Assembly: GCA_012729715.1 (NCBI GenBank)
Contig: JAAYCQ010000124.1
Span: 1-42,786, forward strand
Origin: Syntrophomonadaceae bacterium
GTDB lineage: Bacteria; Bacillota; Syntrophomonadia; Syntrophomonadales; Syntrophomonadaceae
Length of the DNA stretch: 42,786 bases
Reading direction: 5' to 3'
The notes below the pieces were generated by a model. The model ran no database searches. It worked only from the letters and a program-made list of their open reading frames with translations, and was not told where the DNA came from. A program made the position numbers and the translations under genes. Each line of letters starts with the position of its first letter. The first letter of the stretch is position 1. Below, piece by piece: positions 24,745 through 34,374 of the stretch.

Positions 24745-25833
24745 GTGAGCAAATCGGGAGAAATTCGCTATGTATTGACCAGTAGTAATACCTGCCAGGG
24801 TTTTCATACCTTTATACCAGACCTGATACAAGGATTAAGAAAAATATATATATTGAAAGGCGCCGCCGGGTCAGGAAAATCCACGTTTATCCGGCTTCTA
24901 GGGGAGTCCCTGTCGGAGAAGGGTTACGAAATTGAGTTTTGGATCTCAGCTTTAGACCCGGTAAGCCCGGATGGGGTATATATTCCCCGCCTGGGAGCAG
25001 CCGTTATTAATGGCAGCCTTCCACAGCCTATTGATCCGCGCTATCCCGGTGCTACCGGGCACATTATTTACCTGGGTGATTACCGCAACCGCAAGGAGTT
25101 AAATGGGAAGACCCGTGAGATAATTGGTTTAATTGACCGCCAGGAAGAGCAAAACGCCAAAGCCTTCGAAGTTCTTAAAACCGCCGCTAAGGACCGGGAA
25201 GAAGTAAAAAAGCCAGCCCGGGACTGCTTGAGTATGGCTCATATTCGCGATTTGATAGAAGAACTGGCCAGTGAATTGCTGAGGGAACAGCCGGGAGAAA
25301 GGCATTATTTTGCCAGTGCGGTTACGGCTGATGGAATGGTAAACTATATTGATGAAATCAGTTATGAATGTAAACGTCGGTACATTTTAACCGGGCCTCC
25401 CGGCAGCGGTAAATCTCTGGTTATTGCCGAACTGGCTCGTATGGCTCGGGAAAAAGGGTATTTCCTGGAATACTACCACTGTGGTTTTGACCTGGAAAGT
25501 ATAGTGATGGTCATTATTCGTAACCTGCAGCTGGCCTTAATAGATGGAGGTAATATGGAGTTGTCTATAAAACCCTGGGATATTGTCATAGATATGGCAG
25601 TTTACCTGGAGAATTACGATGCCGAAGCTGCAGCTACACAGAGCAGCGAAGCCTGCCGCAACTATGAATCGTTGTTATTGGAGGCAGAAGTAATACTGGA
25701 AAACGCTCATGCTACTTTAAAGGAGTTAAAGAAAACTTTTACCGCCTTTATGGATTTTGAACAACTGGACCGCAAGCGTCAGGAAGTCCTGGATGATATC
25801 ATAAACAACGGCGCCCGCCCCCAGTTTCTGTAG
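24745..25833 (+). CDS. PRK06851-type tandem P-loop ATPase, unknown function
   Basis: A 362-residue protein with two related P-loop domains: GAAGSGKST near residue 39 and GPPGSGKSL near residue 217. Each is followed by the same plan of a helix and a strand ending in a short cysteine/aspartate turn (EFWISALDPVSPDGV, EYYHCGFDLES). This double-domain arrangement is that of the Firmicutes family usually labelled PRK06851, whose substrate is not established. It has no signal or membrane segment. The frame opens at 24730, but GTG 24745 has GGAGG eight bases upstream. It is flanked by repeats and probably transcribed alone. Confidence 0.8.
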   Translation: MSKSGEIRYVLTSSNTCQGFHTFIPDLIQGLRKIYILKGAAGSGKSTFIRLLGESLSEKGYEIEFWISALDPVSPDGVYIPRLGAAVINGSLPQPIDPRYPGATGHIIYLGDYRNRKELNGKTREIIGLIDRQEEQNAKAFEVLKTAAKDREEVKKPARDCLSMAHIRDLIEELASELLREQPGERHYFASAVTADGMVNYIDEISYECKRRYILTGPPGSGKSLVIAELARMAREKGYFLEYYHCGFDLESIVMVIIRNLQLALIDGGNMELSIKPWDIVIDMAVYLENYDAEAAATQSSEACRNYESLLLEAEVILENAHATLKELKKTFTAFMDFEQLDRKRQEVLDDIINNGARPQFL

Positions 25834-26045
25834 GGGAACCATAGCCGCGGATAACGTGGATCAGGCAAGATTTACGCGGATTATTATTAAAATTATTTAA
25901 AATAAGTGTGAAAGCTAAAGCTTCCGCTATGAGGATAAATAGGTTCCCCCTTCCCCGGTCTGGGAGGGAAATACTCTATTTCTAAATTCTAATCTAATTA
26001 AAACCCGCGCAAATCCTTATAAATCCGCGCAATCCGCGTGAATTA
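25832..26045 (+). repeat. Degenerate inverted-repeat region upstream of uvrB
   Basis: The gap carries nested imperfect inverted repeats. GGGGAACC near 25833 pairs with GGTTCCCC near 25942-25950, and CGCTAT at 25925 with ATAGCCG near 25841. ACGCGGATTA (25874-25883) is the reverse of AATCCGCGTG (26031-26040), and AATCCGCGC is repeated at the right end. No open frame of note. It looks like a decayed small mobile or REP-type element. Confidence 0.5.
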
Positions 26046-26054
26046 ACTTCGGGC

Positions 26055-26084
26055 TTGCCTTGCTAAGGTCGGGTTTGCTATTAT
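26055..26084 (+). promoter_or_regulatory. Putative sigma-A promoter of uvrBAC
   Basis: TTGCCT (26055-26060), 18 bases, then TATTAT (26079-26084). The predicted transcription start falls in the LexA-like box just downstream. Confidence 0.5.
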
Positions 26085-26091
26085 TATGGGG

Positions 26092-26105
26092 AGAACAACC
26101 GTTTG
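26092..26105 (+). promoter_or_regulatory. LexA/DinR SOS box before uvrB
   Basis: AGAAC-AACC-GTTTG matches the Gram-positive SOS box CGAAC-RNRY-GTTYG except at the first base and one spacer base; the two inverted GAAC/GTTT half-sites are intact. It lies 8 bases after the -10 element and 28 bases before the uvrB start, where LexA would block transcription until DNA damage. Confidence 0.6.
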
Positions 26106-26132
26106 GTAGGACTAGTTTAGCGAGGTAAAAAA

Positions 26133-28121
26133 ATGGGGAGTTTTGCACTACATTCAGACTATAAAGCCACCGGGGACCAGCCCCAGGCTATAAATGCGCT
26201 TAGTAATGGTTTAAATCAAGGTTACCGGGAACAGACCCTGCTGGGGGTAACAGGTTCCGGTAAAACCTTTACCATGGCTCAGATTATCGAGCAACAGCAA
26301 CGTCCCGCCCTGGTTATGGCACCTAATAAAACTCTGGCCGGGCAGCTCTACTCTGAATTCAAACAATTCTTTCCCGACAATGCCGTGGAATATTTTATAA
26401 GCTATTATGATTACTACCAACCTGAGGCTTATGTACCTCAGACGGATACTTATATCGAGAAAGATTCATCCATTAATGATGAAATTGATAAACTGCGCCA
26501 TTCGGCTACTGCATCTCTCCTGGAGCGGCGCGATGTCATTATTGTAGCCAGTGTCTCCTGTATATATGGTTTAGGTGCTCCTGATGATTACTATAAACTG
26601 GCGATATCACTGCGTCCGGGCATGGAGCTTACCCGGGAGGAATTACTGCGCCGCCTGGTTGAAACCCACTATGAACGCAACGATTACGCTTTCAGCCGCG
26701 GTTATTTCCGGGTGCGGGGAGATGTAGTAGAGGTTTTCCCGGCCTCTACCGGGGAAAAAGCCATTCGTATTGACTTTTTTGGTGATGAGATAGATAGAAT
26801 CATTGAATTCAACCCTTTAACTGGAGAAGTTTACGGACGCCGTATCCATGTCATGATATTTCCGGCCTCCCATTTTGTCACCACCTGGGAGCACATGATG
26901 TCAGTTGCTGGAGATATAGAAGAAGAGCTGGAGCAGCAGCTGCAACTTTTTAAGAGCCAGGGAAAACTGCTGGAAGCTCAGCGCCTGGAACAGCGTACCC
27001 GCTATGATTTGGAAATGATAAAAGAAGTAGGATACTGTAAAGGGATAGAGAATTATTCCCGCTATATTACCGGACGGGCTCCGGGGGAACCGCCATATAC
27101 CCTGATAGATTTTTTCCCGGAGGATTATCTCCTTTTTATGGATGAGTCGCACATCTCTGTACCCCAGGTTAGGGGAATGTATGAGGGTGACCGATCCCGT
27201 AAGCAAAACCTGGTGGATTATGGTTTCAGGCTGCCATCAGCCCTGGATAATCGCCCCCTGAAATTTACCGAGTTTTATGATAAAATCGGACAGGTTATCT
27301 ATGTCAGTGCAACGCCCGGTGATGCCGAAGTGGGCAGGAGTCTTCAGGTAGCAGAACAGATAATCAGGCCTACCGGTCTGGTGGACCCGGAGATAGAGGT
27401 AAGGCCTGTTGCAGGCCAGATTGATGATTTGATGGCAGAAATCCGGGTGACGGTAGGAAAGGGCTACCGGGTACTGGTAACTACCTTGACCAAAAGGATG
27501 GCTGAAGACCTTTGCGATTACCTGGCCGGAGTTAATATCCGGGTACGTTATATGCACTCCGACATAGATGCCCTGGAGCGGCTTAATATCCTGCGGGACC
27601 TGCGCAGTGGGGAATTTGATGTGCTGGTGGGTATCAACCTCTTGCGGGAAGGTTTGGATTTACCGGAAGTAGCCCTGGTAGCCATACTGGATGCGGATAA
27701 GGAAGGTTTCCTGCGCTCGGGCCGGTCCTTGATTCAAACTATAGGGCGTGCTGCCCGTAATGTGGAAGGCAGGGTCTTAATGTATGCTGACCATATTACG
27801 GATTCCATGCGTTTGGCTATAGACGAAACTAACCGCCGCCGCCAGGTGCAGATTAAGTATAATGAGGAAAATGACATAACTCCCGAGACTATTAAAAAGG
27901 CGGTCTATGCGGCAGTTGAGGCTACTATCGCTGAGGAACCGGTAGACTATGATGTTAGCGGGATAAAAAGCTTGCCCCGGGAGGAACGCCAGCGCCTGAT
28001 TAAAGAAATGGAACTGGAAATGCAAAATGCTGCTGAAAGGCTGGAATTCGAACGCGCCGCCCAACTCCGCGACGCCATCAAAGAACTCCAGCAACCTGCC
28101 AAAAGTAGGCGAAGAAAGTAA
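26133..28121 (+). CDS. uvrB: Excinuclease ABC subunit UvrB
   Basis: A 662-residue helicase-like damage verifier of nucleotide excision repair. It has Walker [12 protein letters not shown], the damage-probing beta-hairpin region [19 protein letters not shown], the DEAD-type DESH motif ([12 protein letters not shown]), helicase motifs [16 protein letters not shown] and QTIGRAARN, and a C-terminal UVR domain ([22 protein letters not shown]) that binds UvrC. Length is normal. The ATG has GAGG about 7 bases upstream. It is first in a uvrB-uvrA-uvrC run. Confidence 0.97.
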   Translation: MGSFALHSDYKATGDQPQAINALSNGLNQGYREQTLLGVTGSGKTFTMAQIIEQQQRPALVMAPNKTLAGQLYSEFKQFFPDNAVEYFISYYDYYQPEAYVPQTDTYIEKDSSINDEIDKLRHSATASLLERRDVIIVASVSCIYGLGAPDDYYKLAISLRPGMELTREELLRRLVETHYERNDYAFSRGYFRVRGDVVEVFPASTGEKAIRIDFFGDEIDRIIEFNPLTGEVYGRRIHVMIFPASHFVTTWEHMMSVAGDIEEELEQQLQLFKSQGKLLEAQRLEQRTRYDLEMIKEVGYCKGIENYSRYITGRAPGEPPYTLIDFFPEDYLLFMDESHISVPQVRGMYEGDRSRKQNLVDYGFRLPSALDNRPLKFTEFYDKIGQVIYVSATPGDAEVGRSLQVAEQIIRPTGLVDPEIEVRPVAGQIDDLMAEIRVTVGKGYRVLVTTLTKRMAEDLCDYLAGVNIRVRYMHSDIDALERLNILRDLRSGEFDVLVGINLLREGLDLPEVALVAILDADKEGFLRSGRSLIQTIGRAARNVEGRVLMYADHITDSMRLAIDETNRRRQVQIKYNEENDITPETIKKAVYAAVEATIAEEPVDYDVSGIKSLPREERQRLIKEMELEMQNAAERLEFERAAQLRDAIKELQQPAKSRRRK

Positions 28122-28137
28122 AACCGGAGGATTGTCA

Positions 28138-30957
28138 GTGAAAGATTATATATATGTAAAAGGGGCCCGGGAACATAATTTAAAAAATATAGATGTGACT
28201 ATTCCCCGGGATAAACTGGTGGTTTTTACCGGAGTGTCAGGTTCGGGCAAGTCCAGCCTGGCCTTTGACACCATTTACAGTGAAGGCCAGCGGCGTTACG
28301 TGGAATCTCTTTCCACCTATGCCCGGCAGTTTCTGGGGCAGATGGACAAACCTGATGTGGACTATATCGAGGGGCTTTCCCCGGCCATCTCCATAGACCA
28401 GAAATCCACCTCCAATAATCCCCGTTCAACAGTGGGAACGGTAACCGAGATATATGATTACCTGCGCCTGCTTTTTGCCCGGATAGGTACCCCGCATTGC
28501 CCCCATTGTCACCAACCCATTAAAAGGCAAACTGTAGACCAGGTGGTGGACAATCTCCTGACTCTGCCCGAAGGCAGCAGAATCAAGGCTCTGGCTCCGG
28601 TAGTCAGAGCACAAAAGGGAGAACATAAGAAAACCATTGATAATCTCTTCCGCGATGGTTTCGGACGGTTGCTGGTGGATGGTTATGAATACACCTCAGA
28701 TGAAGAAATTCAACTGGACAAAAATAAAAAACATAATATTAGTGCGGTAGTAGACCGGCTGGTAATAAAAGATAGTATCAGGAGCCGTCTGGCCGAGTCC
28801 CTGGAACTGGCTTTTGAACTAAGCGAGGGTATAGTGGTTATCCAACTGCTGAGGGATAGTGGTGAAGAGGAAATGATGTTCAGTCAGGATTTTTCCTGTC
28901 CGGAATGCGGCTTTAGCCTGCCGGAATTAAGCCCGCGCATGTTTTCCTTTAACAGTCCTTTCGGAGCCTGCCCGGAGTGTGACGGTCTAGGCGAAAAACG
29001 GGAGATTGACCCGGCTCTGGTGCTGGATATGAATAAAAGCCTGGCCGATGGGGCGGTTATTCCCTGGTCCAATAATTTTTTCACCTTTTACAACCAGGTT
29101 CTGGCTACCATGGCGGCAAAACATAAAATTCCTATGGATCAGCCCTTAAAGGAATTAAGCCGGAAGCAACTGGATATCATTCTATACGGAAACGGTCAGG
29201 AGCGCTTTAAAGTCAATTACATCAATTCCTACGGTGAAGCCAGTGCTTTCCGCAGCAGCTATGAAGGGATAGTAAATAATCTGAGGCGCCGTTACCATGA
29301 GACAAAATCAGATGCTTCCCGGGAGGAAATTGAAAAATACATGACCATAAGCCCCTGTCCCGGTTGCCAGGGCAAGCGGCTAAAACCAGAAATACTGTGG
29401 GTATTAATTTCCGGGAAATCTATTAACGAAGTAAGCTCAATGTCAATACGGGACGCCCTGGACTTTTTCACCAATCTGGCTTTAAGTGAAAGGGACACCT
29501 ATATTGCCCGTCAGATAACTAAGGAAATCAAGGAGCGGCTAAATTTTCTAGTAGATGTGGGGTTGGATTACCTGACCCTGGATCGCGCCGCGGGGAGTTT
29601 ATCCGGTGGTGAAGCCCAGCGCATACGGCTAGCTACCCAGGTGGGTTCCAGCCTGGTGGGAGTTTTATATGTACTGGATGAGCCCAGTATAGGTTTGCAT
29701 CCCCGAGACAACGACCGTCTGCTGGCTACCCTGAAAAGGCTGCGGGATCTGGGCAATACCGTAATTGTAGTGGAACATGATGAGGATACTATTCGCAATG
29801 CCGATTATATTATTGATATTGGTCCCCATGCCGGGGTTAACGGCGGGCAGGTGGTAGCCTCGGGCAGCCTGGAGGAGATTATGGAAACGGCCGATTCACT
29901 TACCGGCCAGTATTTATCCGGGCAGCTGGATATAGAACTGCCTCCCTCGCGCCGCAACGGTAATGGAGGATTTGTAGGGGTACGGGGAGCAGCTCAGCAC
30001 AACCTGAAAAACATTAATGTTGATATACCCCTGGGTAAAATGGTGGTCATAACCGGGGTATCCGGTTCCGGGAAAAGCACCCTGGTAGGGGATATCATGT
30101 ACCCGGCTCTGATGAAGAAACTGCATGGGGGCAGGCACCGCCCCGGTTTGCATCAGGACATAGAGGGAGTAGAACAGATTGACAAGGTAATTAATATTGA
30201 CCAAGCACCTATAGGCCGTACCCCGCGGTCCAATCCCGCTACCTATACCGGGGCTTTTGATGGGATCAGGGAGCTTTTTGCCAGCACCGCAGAGTCACGG
30301 GTTAGGGGTTATAAGCCGGGACGTTTCAGTTTTAATGTGCGTGGGGGTCGATGTGAAGCCTGCTCCGGTGATGGTATCATAAAAATTGAGATGCACTTTC
30401 TGCCTGATGTATATATCCCCTGTGAAGTCTGCAAGGGAAAGCGCTACAACCGGGAGACGCTGGAGGTTAAGTACAAGGGTAAGACCATATCTGATGTATT
30501 GGAAATGACAGTTGATGAAGCAGTGGATTTCTTTGAAAATATTCCCCGGGTCCACCGCAAGCTCAAAACTTTGCAGGATGTAGGCCTGGGTTATATTCAA
30601 CTGGGACAACCGGCGCCTTCTTTATCAGGAGGAGAAGCCCAGCGGGTGAAACTGGCCACTGAGCTCTCCCGCCGCTCTACCGGCAAGACTTTGTATATAC
30701 TGGATGAGCCTACTACCGGGCTTCATAAGGATGATGTTAAACATTTGCTTAGCGTACTAAACATTCTTGTAGATAACGGTAATACCGTCCTGATTATCGA
30801 ACATAACCTGGATGTTATCAAAACTGCAGACTATATAATCGACCTGGGACCGGAAGGCGGAGAACAAGGGGGAGAAATAATAGCCCAGGGCTCCCCCGAA
30901 GAAGTCGCCGCCAACCCACTTTCCTATACCGGAAAATACTTGAGGAAAGTACTATAG
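28138..30957 (+). CDS. uvrA: Excinuclease ABC subunit UvrA
   Basis: A 939-residue ABC-type ATPase dimer that searches DNA for bulky damage and loads UvrB. It carries two ATPase modules ([10 protein letters not shown] with [12 protein letters not shown] and [23 protein letters not shown] with [12 protein letters not shown] and [11 protein letters not shown]), CPHC/CPEC zinc modules in the first half and the CEACSGDG...CEVCKGKRY zinc finger in the second. The start is GTG 28138 after GGAGG; an open frame to 28027 overlaps uvrB and is not UvrA-like. Its stop codon lies within a 68-bp palindrome. Confidence 0.97.
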   Translation: MKDYIYVKGAREHNLKNIDVTIPRDKLVVFTGVSGSGKSSLAFDTIYSEGQRRYVESLSTYARQFLGQMDKPDVDYIEGLSPAISIDQKSTSNNPRSTVGTVTEIYDYLRLLFARIGTPHCPHCHQPIKRQTVDQVVDNLLTLPEGSRIKALAPVVRAQKGEHKKTIDNLFRDGFGRLLVDGYEYTSDEEIQLDKNKKHNISAVVDRLVIKDSIRSRLAESLELAFELSEGIVVIQLLRDSGEEEMMFSQDFSCPECGFSLPELSPRMFSFNSPFGACPECDGLGEKREIDPALVLDMNKSLADGAVIPWSNNFFTFYNQVLATMAAKHKIPMDQPLKELSRKQLDIILYGNGQERFKVNYINSYGEASAFRSSYEGIVNNLRRRYHETKSDASREEIEKYMTISPCPGCQGKRLKPEILWVLISGKSINEVSSMSIRDALDFFTNLALSERDTYIARQITKEIKERLNFLVDVGLDYLTLDRAAGSLSGGEAQRIRLATQVGSSLVGVLYVLDEPSIGLHPRDNDRLLATLKRLRDLGNTVIVVEHDEDTIRNADYIIDIGPHAGVNGGQVVASGSLEEIMETADSLTGQYLSGQLDIELPPSRRNGNGGFVGVRGAAQHNLKNINVDIPLGKMVVITGVSGSGKSTLVGDIMYPALMKKLHGGRHRPGLHQDIEGVEQIDKVINIDQAPIGRTPRSNPATYTGAFDGIRELFASTAESRVRGYKPGRFSFNVRGGRCEACSGDGIIKIEMHFLPDVYIPCEVCKGKRYNRETLEVKYKGKTISDVLEMTVDEAVDFFENIPRVHRKLKTLQDVGLGYIQLGQPAPSLSGGEAQRVKLATELSRRSTGKTLYILDEPTTGLHKDDVKHLLSVLNILVDNGNTVLIIEHNLDVIKTADYIIDLGPEGGEQGGEIIAQGSPEEVAANPLSYTGKYLRKVL

Positions 30958-31023
30958 GTGACAGGGGACGGTTCCTGTGTCACCTTTAGCTAAAGGTGAC
31001 ACAGGAACCGTCCCCTGTCACCT
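30956..31023 (+). repeat. Perfect 68-bp palindrome between uvrA and uvrC (REP-like pair)
   Basis: Bases 30956-30989 and 30990-31023 are exact reverse complements. Each half is also a hairpin, GGTGACA against TGTCACC around a GGGGACGGTTCC core, so the unit can fold as one long stem or two short ones, like a paired REP (BIME). It begins inside the uvrA stop codon and ends 18 bases before uvrC. Confidence 0.9.
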
Positions 31024-31041
31024 CTTAAAAAGGGTGAGATT

Positions 31042-32832
31042 ATGTTAAAGGAACGTTTGGGTAATGTGCCCCTGAAGCCGGGGGTTTATATTTATAAGGA
31101 CAGTGAGGGCCGGGTTATTTATGTAGGCAAGGCTAAATCACTGCGTACCCGTATGCGCTCCTATTTTCAATCCCCTCAAAAACTGCATCCTAAAGTCCGG
31201 GCCTTGATGGCTCGGGTGGCTGACTTCGATTATATTGTCACCAGCAGTGAAGTAGAAGCCCTGATCCTGGAGAACAATCTGATTAAATCCTACCAACCGC
31301 GCTACAATATTCAGTTGCGGGATGATAAAACTTACCCCTATTTGAAGGTTACCACCGGGGAGGATTATCCCCGGCTGGCTCTGGTGCGGGAAGAGAAGGA
31401 TGGAGTATCCCGCTATTTTGGACCTTATACTAATGTAACCTCCCTGCGCGAGACCATAAAGCTGTTAAATCTGGTCTTTCCCCTGCGTACCTGTAAAACT
31501 TTGCGTATGGGAAAGCGTCCCTGCTTAAACCGTGATATTAACCGCTGCCTGGCACCCTGCAGTGGCGAGGTTAATAAGGAAGAATACCAGCAGGTGGTGG
31601 AGGGGTTGCTGGATTTTATGGAGGGAAATTCCCGGGAGCTGTTACAGCAAAAAGAAGAGGAAATGAAGGCAGCGGCGGCCCGCCTGGAATTTGAAAAGGC
31701 TGCTCACCTGCGTGATCAGATAGAGAGTATAAAAAAGGTGGGCGAAAAACAGAAGATTAGTTTTGAAAACCCTTATGACCTGGATGTCATAGCTTTGAGC
31801 GGTAAGGAAAAGGAACACCTGGTGTTGCTATTTAAAATCCGGGCCGGTACCATAGTGGCCAAAGATACCTTTTGGCTCAACCGGGCTATTGACGAAGAGG
31901 AAGCTCAATTGATGGAGTTTTTCCTGAAGCGTTATTATGCTGACCGCGGTGATATACCGGCAGAAATTCTGCTCAGCCATTTACCCGAAGGTCTGGAGGT
32001 GCTGGAATCCTGGCTGCGGGCTGAAAACGGGCGCAAGGTCAGGCTGCGGGTACCACAACGGGGGGATAAGAAAAGCCTCCTGGATATGGTTGTTAACAAT
32101 GCTGCCTTGCTCTGGCAGGAGAAGCATGAAAAAGAACAGAAAAACCAGGCTATACTTAAGCAATTAAGCCAGGTACTAAACCTGGAGGTAGTCCCGCAGC
32201 GAATAGAATGCTATGACATATCCCACCTGAGTGGAGAGGAAACGGTAGCTTCCATGGTAGTTTTTACCGAGGGCATAGCGGATCGGAAAGCCTACCGCCG
32301 TTTTAAAATGAAGATAGATCAGAACGATGATTTTGCTTCGCTTAGTGAAGCTTTGCAGCGGCGTTTTAAGCGAGCCCGGGAAGGGGACCCGGCATTTCTG
32401 CCGGAACCGGATTTGATTCTTATTGACGGGGGAGCCGGGCAGGTAAATGCAGTTTATAAAGTCCTGCAGGATATGCAGGTGGATATACCGCTGTTCAGCC
32501 TGGCCAAGAAGAACGAGGAGATTTATACGCCCGGTCCAGCGGCTCCTTTGCGGCTTTCCCGGCGAGATGAAGCCTTACAGTTGTTGCAGAGGCTGCGGGA
32601 TGAGGCCCATCGTTTCGCCATTGAATATAATCGCCAGCGCCGGGCCGGTAAAGTCCGGGCTTCCAGCCTTGATGAAATCGAGGGTATTGGGCCGGAACGT
32701 AAGAAGAAGCTGTTGAGCCATTTCGGTTCGGTAAAGGCTATACAGCAAGCTTCACTGGAGGAACTGCTCCAGGTCCCCAGTATGACCCGTACAGCGGCGG
32801 AAAATGTCTACCAGCACTTCCATCAAAGGTGA
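31042..32832 (+). CDS. uvrC: Excinuclease ABC subunit UvrC
   Basis: A 596-residue dual nuclease that cuts on both sides of a lesion. It has an N-terminal GIY-YIG domain (PGVYIYKDSEGRVIYVGKAKSLRTRM), a cysteine cluster region (RTCKTLRMGKRPCLNRDINRCLAPC), a UVR motif (MKAAAARLEFEKAAHLRDQI), the RNase H-like 5'-incision domain (IECYDISHLSGEETVASMVVF...LILIDGGAGQ) and tandem HhH motifs at the C terminus. Its TGA is contributed by a REP-like sequence (GGTGACAGTGGA), so the last codons border a repeat. Confidence 0.97.
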   Translation: MLKERLGNVPLKPGVYIYKDSEGRVIYVGKAKSLRTRMRSYFQSPQKLHPKVRALMARVADFDYIVTSSEVEALILENNLIKSYQPRYNIQLRDDKTYPYLKVTTGEDYPRLALVREEKDGVSRYFGPYTNVTSLRETIKLLNLVFPLRTCKTLRMGKRPCLNRDINRCLAPCSGEVNKEEYQQVVEGLLDFMEGNSRELLQQKEEEMKAAAARLEFEKAAHLRDQIESIKKVGEKQKISFENPYDLDVIALSGKEKEHLVLLFKIRAGTIVAKDTFWLNRAIDEEEAQLMEFFLKRYYADRGDIPAEILLSHLPEGLEVLESWLRAENGRKVRLRVPQRGDKKSLLDMVVNNAALLWQEKHEKEQKNQAILKQLSQVLNLEVVPQRIECYDISHLSGEETVASMVVFTEGIADRKAYRRFKMKIDQNDDFASLSEALQRRFKRAREGDPAFLPEPDLILIDGGAGQVNAVYKVLQDMQVDIPLFSLAKKNEEIYTPGPAAPLRLSRRDEALQLLQRLRDEAHRFAIEYNRQRRAGKVRASSLDEIEGIGPERKKKLLSHFGSVKAIQQASLEELLQVPSMTRTAAENVYQHFHQR

Positions 32833-32876
32833 CAGTGGAGGTGACAGTGGACGGTTCCCCTGTCACCTCGGGTTTT
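32828..32876 (+). repeat. REP-like hairpin at the uvrC stop, possibly a terminator
   Basis: The 12-mer GGTGACAGTGGA occurs twice in tandem (32828-32839, 32840-32851). The second copy is part of the stem GAGGTGACAG/CTGTCACCTC (32838-32847 with 32860-32869) around a GGACGGTTCC-type core. GGGTTTTTG follows, so it may act as the uvrC terminator. Confidence 0.75.
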
Positions 32877-33009
32877 TGTAATTTTTTTAAAGATTTGTCG
32901 GGAAATTAATCGGTTGAAGTAAAAATTATGTTAGAATAAGTGCAAGTAATCGTTTATATTCTATATAAAGTATGTTCAGGTAATGTTAACAGGGAAGGGG
33001 GATTTGCCA

Positions 33010-33363
33010 GTGCATGGTTGGGTTATCAGGTGGTTGTTAAGTATTCTTGCCTTATTATTAACTGCTGCGCTTATTCCAGCTTTTCAGCTATCCGTGTGGG
33101 GAGCTATAGTAGGATCTATTTTTTTGGGGGTAATTAATGCGGTTATTCGTCCCCTGTTAATGATTCTTACCCTACCGCTGAATGTAGTTACTCTGGGGCT
33201 ATTTACCCTGGTTATTAACGGTTTTATGCTATGGGTTACCTCTGCAACTATTAAGGGCTTTGATATTCACGGTTTTGGTTGGGCTATATTAAGCGCTCTG
33301 GTATTTAGCATACTAAGTTTTATCATCAGCCTGCTGATAGATGATCGTACCTTTACCTTTTAA
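33010..33363 (+). CDS. Small YvlD/holin-superfamily-IV membrane protein
   Basis: A 117-residue protein with four hydrophobic segments (WLLSILALLLTAALI, WGAIVGSIFLGVINAVI, VVTLGLFTLVINGFMLWV, WAILSALVFSILSFIISLLI). The signatures RPLLMILTLPLNVVTLGLFTLVIN and a terminal ILSFIISLLID define the YvlD family, often called mycobacterial 4TM holin, a name by similarity only. In Bacillus yvlD lies in an envelope-stress operon. I chose GTG 33010, eight bases after GGGAAGGGGG, over ATG 32983. No phage genes are nearby. Confidence 0.85.
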   Translation: MHGWVIRWLLSILALLLTAALIPAFQLSVWGAIVGSIFLGVINAVIRPLLMILTLPLNVVTLGLFTLVINGFMLWVTSATIKGFDIHGFGWAILSALVFSILSFIISLLIDDRTFTF

Positions 33364-33397
33364 AATATATCAAGAGGACCGTCCCCTTGATATATTT
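33363..33397 (+). repeat. REP-like hairpin with GGGGACGGTCC core on the minus strand
   Basis: AAATATATCAAG (33363-33374) pairs with CTTGATATATTT (33386-33397). The minus strand reads GGGGACGGTCC in the loop-proximal part, the same core as in the uvrA, uvrC and hpf palindromes, but the stem word is entirely different. It overlaps the stop region of the YvlD-type gene. Confidence 0.75.
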
Positions 33398-33473
33398 AAG
33401 TAGCTAGATAATTTTTTAATTCCGATAAGCCGGGCAATAGCTCGGCTTCTTGATATAAATCAGGGGGGATCAA

Positions 33474-34301
33474 ATGTCTATAAAATTGGTAGCTATCGAT
33501 TTGGATGATACATTGCTGGATTCAGGCCTTAAAATAGCTGAAAACTGCCTGCAGGCGATAACTCAGGTACAGCAGAAGGGAATTCTGGTGACCCTGGCAA
33601 CTGGTCGTATGTACCCTTCTGCTTTACCGTATGCCCAGCAGCTAAAGGTAGATGTTCCTTTAATAACCTATCAAGGTGCCCTGGTGAAAAACTCCCTTTC
33701 GCAGGAAATTCTTTATTTTCATCCCTTGCCTTCCCAACCGGCGACTGAAATCATTCATTTTTTCAGGCAGGCCGGGGTACACTATCATAGTTATTTGGAG
33801 GATCAAATTTGTATGGAGTCGCTTACCCCAGAAGGTCGTTATTATGAAAGCATATCGGGTATAAAACCGGTTTTAGTTGATGATTTACTGAGTATATGCA
33901 GCAGTGGTAAGGCTATGAAAATCATGGGGGTTACGAAGGATACGGAATTGTTGCTAAACATGGAACGGGAATTGAAAGACAGGTATGGTGATAAACTGAA
34001 TATTACCAGGTCAAAACCCCTTTTCCTGGAGGTTATGGCCCGAGAAGCTAATAAAGCAGATGCCCTGCGGGTAGTCGCTGCTCATTACCAGGTTGAGCGT
34101 GATGAGGTAATGGCTATAGGGGACAGTTATAATGATATAGAGATGATAAAATGGGCCGGTGTAGGTGTGGCCATGGGAAACGCCTGGGAAGATGTAAAAA
34201 AGGCCGCTGATTTTGTTACCTGCTCCAATGACGAAGAGGGAGTAGCGGAAGCCCTGAGGAAATATATATTAGAAGGCGCTAATACTGAAGTTGTCGAGTG
34301 A
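33474..34301 (+). CDS. Cof-type HAD-IIB phosphatase
   Basis: A 275-residue haloacid dehalogenase-type hydrolase. Motif I DLDDTLLDSG holds the nucleophile Asp, motif II is TLATGRMY, motif III includes the lysine in EANKADAL, and motif IV is GDSYNDIEMIKWAGVGVAMGNA. A C2B-type cap lies in the middle. Cof proteins dephosphorylate sugar phosphates and nucleotide or cofactor phosphates with broad range; this substrate is unknown. It lies just before glucokinase and PGI/PMI, so a sugar phosphate is plausible. Confidence 0.92.
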   Translation: MSIKLVAIDLDDTLLDSGLKIAENCLQAITQVQQKGILVTLATGRMYPSALPYAQQLKVDVPLITYQGALVKNSLSQEILYFHPLPSQPATEIIHFFRQAGVHYHSYLEDQICMESLTPEGRYYESISGIKPVLVDDLLSICSSGKAMKIMGVTKDTELLLNMERELKDRYGDKLNITRSKPLFLEVMAREANKADALRVVAAHYQVERDEVMAIGDSYNDIEMIKWAGVGVAMGNAWEDVKKAADFVTCSNDEEGVAEALRKYILEGANTEVVE

Positions 34302-34374
34302 ATAACTTCGAATCTATCGGCTTGACTAACTGTTTAGAGTGAGGCGTGAGGGGTCAGCTCTCTTCCTTCCATAA

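Noticed and set aside
26211-30609. Long antisense frames opposite uvrB, uvrA and other genes
   Set aside because: They lack ribosome sites and recognisable domains and lie opposite highly conserved coding sequence; they are by-products of codon use.
33010-33363. Holin as evidence of a prophage
   Set aside because: The YvlD-type family is only named holin by similarity, and no phage structural, integrase or lysis gene is nearby.
33427-33448. Stem AAGCCGGGC/GCTCGGCTT as a terminator
   Set aside because: The nine-pair stem is real, with one G-T pair, but no T run follows; it could be a weak terminator or a chance hairpin.
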